Shown one piece after another: positions 1 to 5,600 of a stretch of DNA of 10,087 nucleotides. The position numbers and the translations under genes are program-made. Positions within the stretch are counted from its first letter, which is position 1, and each line of letters starts with the position of its first letter. The stretch comes from an uncultured Paracoccaceae bacterium (GTDB lineage Bacteria; Pseudomonadota; Alphaproteobacteria; Rhodobacterales; Rhodobacteraceae), in assembly GCA_937952085.1 (NCBI GenBank), contig CALFYQ010000085.1:1-10087 (forward strand). Direction: 5' to 3'. Under the pieces are notes generated by a model that did no database searches, had not been told where the DNA came from, and worked only from the letters and a program-made list of their open reading frames with translations.

Positions 1-4
1 GGGG

Positions 5-56
5 GCGCCCGCCCGCGGGGAGGGGCGGGCGCGGCCCGGGCTGGTCGCCCGGGCCG
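5..56 (-). terminator. Two abutting GC-rich hairpins downstream of dctQ
   Basis: Positions 5-14 and 23-32 form a perfect 10-bp inverted repeat with an 8-base loop, and 32-40 and 48-56 form a perfect 9-bp inverted repeat with a 7-base loop; base 32 is shared. They lie about 95 bases past the dctQ stop codon on the minus strand. No T-run follows on either strand, so these are not classical intrinsic terminators, but a 3'-end or Rho-assisted terminator for the dctPQ transcript is a reasonable inference. In DNA this rich in G and C some such pairing is expected by chance, which limits confidence. From 57 to 150 I see no gene: a GTG-initiated frame from base 130 is open to the edge but is not hydrophobic. 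Confidence 0.35.
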
Positions 57-150
57 GGAGAGATGGAGAGGGCGCGGCGATACTCCGTGCGGAGCCGGTT
101 TGGCAGGGCGCACCAAACGGGTCGCCGCACTCTCAAGCTCCCTTCCGGCC

Positions 151-660
151 TCACCCCAGCCTCCGGCGCGCGATCCGCGCGAGGAACTGGAGGAGGAGAA
201 GCGCCACGCCGATGAGGAGCGCGGCCTTCACCGGCCAGACCGGCGCCGTCACGTCGCCGACCGCGCCGACGAACTCGCCCCGCTCCCAGGCGCGCACCGC
301 GATCGGCCAGGAGGCCCAGAGCACCACGCCCATGATCGCCGCCCCGGCGAGGTCGCCGAGGTCGGCGAGGGCGCGGGCGAGGCCCGGCGCGCTTTCCTTG
401 AGGAAGACGTCCGCCGCCTCGGCACGCGGCAGCCGCCCGGCGCGGAGCGCGGCCGGCCCCTGCAGGAAGACGATGGCGACGATGGATAGCGTCACCAGTT
501 CCGGCACGCCGGGGATAGGCGCGCCGAAGGCGCCGCGGCCGAGGACATCCGCCCCGACCGCCAGCGTCACCACCAGGATCAGGAGCGAGCCGGCGAGGTT
601 GCAGGCCTGCGTCGCCCCGTCGAGCAGACGGAGCGCGCGCCGGCCGGCGCCTTCGCTCAC
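151..660 (-). CDS. dctQ: TRAP transporter small permease subunit (DctQ family)
   Basis: This is the small integral-membrane subunit of a tripartite ATP-independent periplasmic (TRAP) transporter, which in the family sits beside the large DctM channel and helps the substrate-binding protein deliver solute using the sodium gradient. The 169-residue product has four hydrophobic segments at about residues 18-40, 52-70, 101-124 and 140-163, and a PGVPE motif (50-54) where DctQ proteins carry a Pro/Glu-containing signature before helix 2. The length matches the family. The frame stays open further upstream, but the GTG at 660 makes a GTGA overlap with the dctP stop codon, so I take it as the start; AAGGAG lies right at this junction, which is closer than usual for a ribosome binding site. 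Translation is probably coupled to dctP. The expected dctM partner does not follow within the window. The symbol is a family-level name; the substrate is unknown. Confidence 0.85.
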   Translation of the reverse strand: MSEGAGRRALRLLDGATQACNLAGSLLILVVTLAVGADVLGRGAFGAPIPGVPELVTLSIVAIVFLQGPAALRAGRLPRAEAADVFLKESAPGLARALADLGDLAGAAIMGVVLWASWPIAVRAWERGEFVGAVGDVTAPVWPVKAALLIGVALLLLQFLARIARRRLG

Positions 661-1727
661 TCCTTGTCCCAGTCGCGGAGCGGCTTGGCCCCGGCGGCGC
701 GCATCCCGTCCATGTAGGCGGAGAGGATCTGCTTGCCCGGCTTGCCCTCGCCGTCGAGCTTCGCCGCCCAGGCCTTGGCGGCGTTGTCCATGCCCTCGGC
801 CCAGGTCAGCCGCATCTGAGTCGGCGCGTCGGAGATCTTCGCGCCGCCGGCGGCCATCCCCTCGAAAGCCTTGGCGACGGCGGCTTCGAGCGCGTCCATG
901 TACCAGGCCTGCGCCGCGTCGGCGCCCTTGCGGAGCGCCGCGCGCACCTCCTCCGGCAGCCCGCTCCACCAGGCCTCGTTGGCGCAGAGCGCGCCGGCGA
1001 ACTGCGCGCCGAGGCCGAGCTTGGTCACATAGGGCGCCACCTCATAGAGCTTGCCGGGCAGCGCCGCCGAGGCGAAGACGAGGACGCCCTCGTAAACCCC
1101 GGTCTTGATCTCGTTGTAATAGGTCGTGAGGTTGCCGGCCACGCCGACCGCCCCGGTGCCGGAGAGCCAGTTGATCGCCGCGCCCGGCGCCGCGATCTTC
1201 CTGCCCTGAAGGTCGGCCATGGTCTCGACCGGGAAGGTCGTCATCAGGAGGTAGTCGTCGATCGCGATCGGCGCGCCGACATAGACCACTCCGTTCTCGG
1301 TGTAGGCCTCGGTCATCCGCGGCTCGTTCAGGTGGAGCGCGTGGATCACGTTCGAGACGGCGCGGGCGTCGTCGCTGACGAAGGGCGTGTAATAGGTGAC
1401 GTTCTGCGGCCCGAGCTTGGCCGGGTCGAAGAGCGCCTGGCAGGTGCCGAGCTCCGCGAGCCCCGCCTCCACCGCCTCAAGCTCCTCGCCGACGCCGGCT
1501 ACCGCGCCGCCATATTGCTCGGAGAAGGTCATGGCGTGGCCGGTTCCGGCCAGCGCCGCGTTCACCGCAGGGATGAAGGCTTCGGGGATCATCCGCACCC
1601 AGCGGAAGATGGGCGGGTGCCCGGCGACCACGGTCGCGGTAAAGTCCTCCGCGGCGGCGGGCGCGGCCTGCAGGGCGGCGAGCCCGCCGAGGAGGGCGGC
1701 GAAAAGCGGTGTCCGGGCGGTCTTCAT
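657..1727 (-). CDS. dctP: TRAP transporter substrate-binding protein (DctP family)
   Basis: This is the periplasmic solute receptor of a TRAP transporter: it captures the substrate, usually an organic acid, and hands it to the DctQM membrane complex. The 356-residue product starts with a Sec signal peptide (positive KTAR, hydrophobic core, cleavage probably after AAPAAA at residue 26). DctP-family features are visible: LQGRKIAAPG (173-182), YNEIKTGVYEGV (204-215, the family's 'tGvvDG' region), and WWSGLPEEVRAAL (253-265). The usual 'KIR' arginine that binds the substrate carboxylate is alanine here (A179), so the ligand may not be a simple C4-dicarboxylate. The ATG at 1727 is supported by AAGGGAG six bases upstream (1734-1740) and by the signal peptide beginning there. 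It overlaps dctQ by 4 bases. The symbol is a family-level name. A possible -35 box TTGACT lies at 1793-1798, but no good -10 box follows it. Confidence 0.9.
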   Translation of the reverse strand: MKTARTPLFAALLGGLAALQAAPAAAEDFTATVVAGHPPIFRWVRMIPEAFIPAVNAALAGTGHAMTFSEQYGGAVAGVGEELEAVEAGLAELGTCQALFDPAKLGPQNVTYYTPFVSDDARAVSNVIHALHLNEPRMTEAYTENGVVYVGAPIAIDDYLLMTTFPVETMADLQGRKIAAPGAAINWLSGTGAVGVAGNLTTYYNEIKTGVYEGVLVFASAALPGKLYEVAPYVTKLGLGAQFAGALCANEAWWSGLPEEVRAALRKGADAAQAWYMDALEAAVAKAFEGMAAGGAKISDAPTQMRLTWAEGMDNAAKAWAAKLDGEGKPGKQILSAYMDGMRAAGAKPLRDWDKE

Positions 1728-1739
1728 CGGCGTCTCCCT

Positions 1740-1820
1740 TGGCGGGCCGGTCTCCGCCGGCGCTCGCCGCAGCTTCGCCGCGCGGGCCCGCCAGTCAAGC
1801 GCCGATGGGCGCGGCGGGCC
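1740..1820 (-). repeat. Three alternating inverted copies of an 8-9 base element before dctP
   Basis: GGCGGGCC occurs at 1741-1748 and 1813-1820, and its reverse complement GGCCCGCC occurs between them at 1785-1792. The middle copy can therefore pair with either outer copy: 9 bp with the left one (1740-1748 with 1785-1793, 36-base loop) or 8 bp with the right one (20-base loop). On the minus-strand transcript the first copy follows the oxygenase stop codon directly and the last copy touches the dctP Shine-Dalgarno motif at 1734-1740. The arrangement resembles an attenuator or simply a terminator of the oxygenase gene. No T-run is present. Chance pairing is plausible at this GC level. Confidence 0.4.
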
Positions 1821-2708
1821 TCAATCGGGCGGCGGCAGCTTCAGATCGACGCCGGCCTGCTTCTCCTTCCGCCGCTTCAGCCAGGCCCCGAGCCGGCGAT
1901 GCGCGGGCAGCTTCGGCAACGAGAAGGCGTCGGCCTCCGTCTCCACCACGAAGTTGACGTAACGGCGGGTCCAGGAGGTGACGGGTCGCGGCGTGACGCC
2001 GTGGATCGATGTCCCGGAGTTCACGAAGGCGATGAACTTGTTGGAGCCGTAGGAGACCTTGGCGATCTCGTCGAGGTCGGACAGCTCGGCGTAATGGCCG
2101 CCGAAGCCGCCGCGCCCCGGCTTGAAGCGATAGAGCGAAAGGTCGCCGCCTGGCGTCGGGTCGTCCCGCTGCTTCATGTAGAAGAGCCCGGTGAAGATCT
2201 TGTTCTTCCGGTCCACATGGGCGGGGCGCACCGAGGAGGGCGTCGTCACCGGCGTGTTGATGACGAAGAGAAGGTCCATCGAGATGTCGGCTGCGCCCGG
2301 CGCGCCGCGGCGCTTCACCCGCCAATCCGCCATCGGCCTGCCGAGCCGCGCCTCGAGATCGGGATAGGTCTCCCGCATCGTGTCGCCGAAGACGCGGACG
2401 ATGTCGCTCCAGAAGGCGGCGGAGGTGTGATACTCGAAGAAGGCCCGCCATTCCGGCGAGAAGCGGGGCGAGCCGATCACGTCGGCGGCGGCGATCCGCA
2501 CCGCCTGGTTGTTCTTCACCTCGGAGAGCAGGCCGAAGAAGAGCTCGTCCTTCGGGAAGTCCTTGTCGAGCGCATCGTAGAGGTCGGCCGCCAGTGGCGC
2601 CTCGTTGACGACGAACGGATAGGGCTCCGGGGTGATCGCATTCGCGGCGCGCGGCGTGAGAACCGAAATTTCCTCGGCCGAAATCGCCATGGTTTCGAGA
2701 TCTAGCAT
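1821..2708 (-). CDS. 2-oxoglutarate/Fe(II)-dependent oxygenase, prolyl-hydroxylase-like
   Basis: A 295-residue cytosolic protein (no signal peptide or membrane segment) with the jelly-roll oxygenase signature. Residues H164 and D166 (PAHVDRKN) form the HxD iron-binding motif, H236 (SIHGVTPRP) is the distal histidine, and R248/R249 (TRRYVNF) sits 12-13 residues later, where the family's 2-oxoglutarate-binding arginine is expected. The N-terminal 150 residues are probably a helical lead-in I do not recognise. Such enzymes hydroxylate protein side chains or small molecules, consuming O2 and 2-oxoglutarate; the substrate here cannot be told from the sequence. The start is the ATG at 2708, preceded by GCGAGG with suitable spacing. 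An in-frame ATG at 2744 would add 12 residues, but it overlaps the candidate -10 box and has no ribosome binding site. The gene seems to be transcribed alone, with dctP 93 bases downstream. Confidence 0.8.
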   Translation of the reverse strand: MLDLETMAISAEEISVLTPRAANAITPEPYPFVVNEAPLAADLYDALDKDFPKDELFFGLLSEVKNNQAVRIAAADVIGSPRFSPEWRAFFEYHTSAAFWSDIVRVFGDTMRETYPDLEARLGRPMADWRVKRRGAPGAADISMDLLFVINTPVTTPSSVRPAHVDRKNKIFTGLFYMKQRDDPTPGGDLSLYRFKPGRGGFGGHYAELSDLDEIAKVSYGSNKFIAFVNSGTSIHGVTPRPVTSWTRRYVNFVVETEADAFSLPKLPAHRRLGAWLKRRKEKQAGVDLKLPPPD

Positions 2709-2742
2709 GTTCGCCTCGCCTGTGATCTTGGCTGCAACGCAC

Positions 2743-2783
2743 ATTATGGGCGTCTATAGCGATCATCAATCGGAAGGCTACAA
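2743..2783 (-). promoter_or_regulatory. Candidate promoter of the oxygenase gene
   Basis: This is a locally AT-richer patch upstream of the oxygenase. On the minus strand CATAAT (2743-2748) resembles a -10 box with TTGATG (2764-2769) 15 bases further upstream, which is shorter than the usual 16-18. An alternative pair is TTGTAG (2778-2783) with CTATAG (2754-2759) at 18-base spacing. Either would place transcription start upstream of the ATG at 2708. Evidence is motif resemblance only. Confidence 0.3.
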
Positions 2784-2830
2784 CACCAGGGCCGCGTGAA
2801 GGCAATGTTTGGCGGTTCGGGCCGTCTCGT

Positions 2831-2847
2831 CATGCGCGCCGCGCATG
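2831..2847. repeat. 17-base palindrome CATGCGC-GCC-GCGCATG
   Basis: A perfect 7-bp inverted repeat with a 3-base centre, lying about 50-90 bases upstream of the candidate oxygenase promoter. Size and symmetry suit a dimeric regulator's operator, for example of the GntR or TetR type, but no regulator gene is adjacent and the function is inferred. Confidence 0.35.
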
Positions 2848-2956
2848 GCCGCCCTGAAGGCTTGTGCATGGAACGGGACGGGGCAGGCGCCTATTTCGCA
2901 ACACGAGGCGTCGCGCCCCGCTGGCTCTCCCTGCTGCGGAGCGGCGCGGCCCTCAC

Positions 2957-3008
2957 GGTCTCCAGCGGGGCGCCTCATCCCCCCCCCCGAGGGCGCCCCG
3001 CGGAGACC
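2957..3008 (-). terminator. Long hairpin with G10 loop at the end of the ispE operon
   Basis: The arms are 2957-2976 and 2989-3008. They pair as 7 bp (2957-2963 with 3002-3008), a bulged A at 2964, 10 bp (2965-2974 with 2992-3001), a bulged G at 2991, and 2 bp (2975-2976 with 2989-2990), 19 pairs in all. The loop (2977-2988) consists of AT plus ten C on the plus strand, so ten G in the minus-strand RNA. It begins 4 bases after the stop codon of the thiamine-diphosphate enzyme gene. No T-run follows, so termination would depend on stem strength or Rho, or the hairpin may protect the 3' end. Its position makes an operon-end role likely. Confidence 0.65.
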
Positions 3009-3012
3009 CAAC

Positions 3013-4716
3013 TCACCCCGATATGGCGATGTCGATGAGCGCGAGCCGCCCGGCCGCGCTTTCCGTCAGCGCGGCGTCGAGCGCTGCGTCGAGCGCGTCT
3101 GCCGCCTCGACCCGGAGGCCGAAGGCGCCGCCCGCCTCGGCGATCTTCGCGAAATCCGGGCTTCCGGCGAGGGAGACGAAGGGCATCCGGTTCGCCCGCG
3201 CCGCCGCGCCCTCGGGATACATGCCGAGGACGGAGTGGCGCACCGCGCCCCATTCCGCGTTGTTGAGGACGAGGACGACGGGCGCGAGCCCGGTCGCGGC
3301 GGCGATCTGCAGGCAGGCGACCGGGTTGGCGAAGATGAAGCTGCCGTCGCCCATCGTGGCGACGACGAGCCGTTCGGGCTCCGCCAGCTTCGCCCCGAGC
3401 GCCGCGGGGAGGGACCAGCCGAGCCCGCCCGCATGCGGCTCCTGCCGCCAGCGCGCCGGGGCTGCGAGCCCCATCGGCGCATAGGGCGCGCCAAGCTCGG
3501 AGAGGACGAGCGCCGCCTCGCCGCCCGTTCGCCGCCCGAGCGCGGCGGCGAGGCGGGCGGAGACGAAGCCCTTCGTCATCGGCGCGCCGGGCGCGACCTC
3601 CGCCATCTTCCGCGCATCCGCCAGCGCCGCCGCATGGGCGGCCTCGACCTGAGGGCGCCGCGACGCGATCCGCTCCGCCGCGCCGGCGAGGTGCGGCCGG
3701 AGCGCCGCTTCGAGCGCGAGCAGGCCGCCCGCCGTCTCGGTCGCCAGCGTCACCGCGGCGGGATGGGTGCGGACCGGGGTGCGCGCCATCAGCGGGTCGG
3801 GGCCGAGCTGGACGACCTTCAGCCCCTCCGGCGCCTTGTGGATGTCGGGCGACCAGGGCGCGAGGCTGTCGACCACCAGCGCGGCGTCCGCCGCAGCGAG
3901 CGCCGGCCCGGCGGCCCAGCCGATCCAGGAGGGGTGATCGCGCGGCACGCCCGGCTCCACCGCCCACCAGTCGGTCAGCGGCGCGGCCCAGTCCGCCGCG
4001 ATCCGGCCGAGCGCGGCGAGCCCGTCCGGGCTTCCGCCACCCCGCTGCGCGAAGATCAACGGCCGCTCCGCCGCGGCGAAAAGCGCGGCGGCGCGCTCGA
4101 TCTCCGCTGCCGGGGCGGCGAGGCCCGGCGGCGAGACGGCGGAGGGCGCCTCCCCCTCGATCTCGATCTCCTCCGCCAGCACCTCCCGCGGAAGCGAGAG
4201 ATAGACCGGGCCCATCGGCGGCGAGAGGGCGATGGCCGCGGCGCGGTCGAGCAGCGGGCCGATCTGCTCGGGGAAGCGGAGCTCATAGTCCCACTTCGCG
4301 CATTCGCGGATCAGCGCGTGCTGGTCCCGCATCTCCTGGCCCCAGCCGATCGGCACGGTGCGGGCGCCGAAGCGGCCGCCCTCCACCGTCGGCGTGCGGC
4401 CGGACATGACGATGACCGGAACCTGGTCCTGCGCGGCGTTGAGCGCGCCGATCACGCCGTTGGCGAGGCCGACATCGGTGTGGAGCATCACCGCCTGGAG
4501 CCGGCCGGTGGCGAGCCAGGCGCCGTGCGCCATGCCCATCGCCGCATGCTCGTGCGGCGCGATCACCGGCTCCGGCAGGGCGAGGCCCATCTCCGCCGCC
4601 CGCGCCAGCCCCTCTACGATGGGCGGAAAGTCGGTGCCCGAATTGCCATAGACATGGGAGACGCCGAGCGCCTTCAGCCGCGCGAAGATCGCCGCGCCCG
4701 CGCTCATCCGCGTCAT
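3013..4716 (-). CDS. Thiamine-diphosphate-dependent enzyme, acetolactate synthase / benzoylformate decarboxylase superfamily
   Basis: A 567-residue cytosolic enzyme with the three-domain plan of the 2-ketoacid decarboxylase superfamily: Pyr domain (about 1-180), central domain (about 200-345) and PP domain (about 375-540). The catalytic glutamate that activates the cofactor is E56 in PHEHAAMG, and the Mg/thiamine-diphosphate motif is GDG at 456-458, followed after 26 residues by NN at 485-486. The exact reaction is not readable; acetolactate synthase-like, carboligase and decarboxylase activities are all possible, and no small regulatory subunit (ilvH) follows, which argues against a biosynthetic acetolactate synthase. 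The ATG at 4716 forms an ATGA overlap with the ispE stop and has GGAGG seven bases upstream; an in-frame codon at 4749 lacks such support. The gene is the last of the TPR-ispE operon, and a large hairpin follows it. Confidence 0.85.
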   Translation of the reverse strand: MTRMSAGAAIFARLKALGVSHVYGNSGTDFPPIVEGLARAAEMGLALPEPVIAPHEHAAMGMAHGAWLATGRLQAVMLHTDVGLANGVIGALNAAQDQVPVIVMSGRTPTVEGGRFGARTVPIGWGQEMRDQHALIRECAKWDYELRFPEQIGPLLDRAAAIALSPPMGPVYLSLPREVLAEEIEIEGEAPSAVSPPGLAAPAAEIERAAALFAAAERPLIFAQRGGGSPDGLAALGRIAADWAAPLTDWWAVEPGVPRDHPSWIGWAAGPALAAADAALVVDSLAPWSPDIHKAPEGLKVVQLGPDPLMARTPVRTHPAAVTLATETAGGLLALEAALRPHLAGAAERIASRRPQVEAAHAAALADARKMAEVAPGAPMTKGFVSARLAAALGRRTGGEAALVLSELGAPYAPMGLAAPARWRQEPHAGGLGWSLPAALGAKLAEPERLVVATMGDGSFIFANPVACLQIAAATGLAPVVLVLNNAEWGAVRHSVLGMYPEGAAARANRMPFVSLAGSPDFAKIAEAGGAFGLRVEAADALDAALDAALTESAAGRLALIDIAISG

Positions 4717-5600
4717 CTCGAAGCCTCCACCGGCGCCGCCGCCACCCACCAGCCGGGCTCCGCCGCCCGGAGTCGCTCTGCCGCCGCCTCTGCCGCCGCC
4801 GCAGTCTCGTAGACGCCGAAACAGGTCGCGCCGGAGCCCGACATCCGCGCAAGCCGGCAGGCGGAATCCCAGGCGAGCGCGGCGAGGGCGCGGCCGATCG
4901 CCGGGCGAAGCCGCCGCGCCGGCGCTTCGAGATCGTTCCGCTGGCGCGAGAGCCAGGCGGTCAGATGGCCGAGATCCTGGAACGCCGCCGGGGCCGGCGG
5001 GCCGGGCGGGTTCTCCCGCTCCGCCAGCGCGCCGAAGACCTCCGCGGTCGAGAGCGGCTGCATCGGGTTGACGAGGAGAAGGTGGAAGCCGGGCGAGGCG
5101 GGCGCCGGCGAAAGCCGCTCGCCGATCCCGGCCATCAGCGCCGGCCGCCCGGCGAGGCAGACCGGAACGTCGGCGCCGAGCCCGGCGGCGATCCCCGCGA
5201 GATCGGCCCGCGCCGCGCCGGGCCAGAGCCGCGCGAGGAGCCGGAGCGCCGCCGCCGCGTCGGCCGAGCCGCCGCCGATACCGGAGGCGATGGGGAGCCG
5301 CTTCGTCAGCCTGAGCGCCGCGCCCGGCCGGCCGGGCGTCGTCGCCGAAAGCCGCTCCGCCGCCGCGAGGACGAGATTGTCCCCGCCCGAGGAAAGCCCG
5401 GCCGCAAAGGCCCCGTCGAGCGAAAGCGAGAGGCCGGCGGCCGGCTCCGCCTCCAGCGCGTCGCCGATGCGTGGAAAGACAGCGAGGCTTTCGAGGAGGT
5501 GATAGCCGTCCGCCCGCCGCCCGCGAACATGGAGGAAAAGGTTGACCTTGGCGGGCGCCGGCTCGGCGAGCGCGGCCGGCGCCTCGGCCTCAGCCTCCAT
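4713..5600 (-). CDS. ispE: 4-diphosphocytidyl-2-C-methyl-D-erythritol kinase
   Basis: This enzyme phosphorylates the 2-hydroxyl of CDP-methylerythritol with ATP, the fourth step of the MEP route to the isoprenoid precursors IPP and DMAPP, in the cytosol. The 295-residue product carries all GHMP-kinase hallmarks: PAKVNLFLHV near the N terminus with catalytic K18, the glycine-rich ATP loop in PIASGIGGGSADAAAAL (103-119), catalytic D144 in LGADVPVCLAG, and the C-terminal SGSGATCFGV (254-263). NDLE (222-225) is also family-typical. The length is slightly above the usual 280-290 because of an Ala/Glu-rich N terminus. Two ATG codons compete, at 5612 and 5600; neither has a clear Shine-Dalgarno motif, and I chose 5600 because it gives the shorter, 11-base overlap with the upstream TPR gene and a length nearer the family. 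Being single and intact, it is probably essential. Confidence 0.93.
   Translation of the reverse strand: MEAEAEAPAALAEPAPAKVNLFLHVRGRRADGYHLLESLAVFPRIGDALEAEPAAGLSLSLDGAFAAGLSSGGDNLVLAAAERLSATTPGRPGAALRLTKRLPIASGIGGGSADAAAALRLLARLWPGAARADLAGIAAGLGADVPVCLAGRPALMAGIGERLSPAPASPGFHLLLVNPMQPLSTAEVFGALAERENPPGPPAPAAFQDLGHLTAWLSRQRNDLEAPARRLRPAIGRALAALAWDSACRLARMSGSGATCFGVYETAAAAEAAAERLRAAEPGWWVAAAPVEASR
4724..4728 (-). promoter_or_regulatory. Ribosome binding site fixing the start of the TPP enzyme gene
   Basis: GGAGG on the minus strand, inside the last codons of ispE and 7 bases before the ATG at 4716. It decides this start over upstream in-frame codons and suggests re-initiation by ribosomes finishing ispE. 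Confidence 0.75.

Larger units (their letters stand above)
2709..3012. other. 304-base intergenic region without a gene
   Basis: This gap separates the oxygenase start from the stop of the thiamine-diphosphate enzyme. It holds the candidate oxygenase promoter (2743-2783), a 17-base palindrome (2831-2847) and the operon-end hairpin (2957-3008). The only minus-strand frame filling it begins with a TTG inside the hairpin arm, lacks a ribosome binding site and has no recognisable protein character, so I do not call it. I see no RNA gene or repeat family member between 2848 and 2956. Confidence 0.6.

Noticed and set aside
151..969. A longer DctQ frame starting at 969
   Set aside because: The part upstream of 660 overlaps dctP in another frame and is low-complexity Arg/Gly-rich; the hydrophobic protein begins at the GTGA overlap.
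1332..2705. A 457-codon open frame on the plus strand
   Set aside because: It is antisense to dctP and the oxygenase, spans their intergenic gap, and has no recognisable domain or ribosome binding site.
2778..3011. A 77-codon minus-strand frame downstream of the TPP enzyme
   Set aside because: It starts with TTG in the hairpin arm, with no ribosome binding site, and its sequence has no protein-like pattern.
2809..4812. A 667-codon open frame on the plus strand
   Set aside because: It runs antisense to the thiamine-diphosphate enzyme gene. Its translation is Arg/Gly-rich with no domain, as expected from the opposite strand of a GC-rich gene, whereas the minus-strand product has clear motifs.
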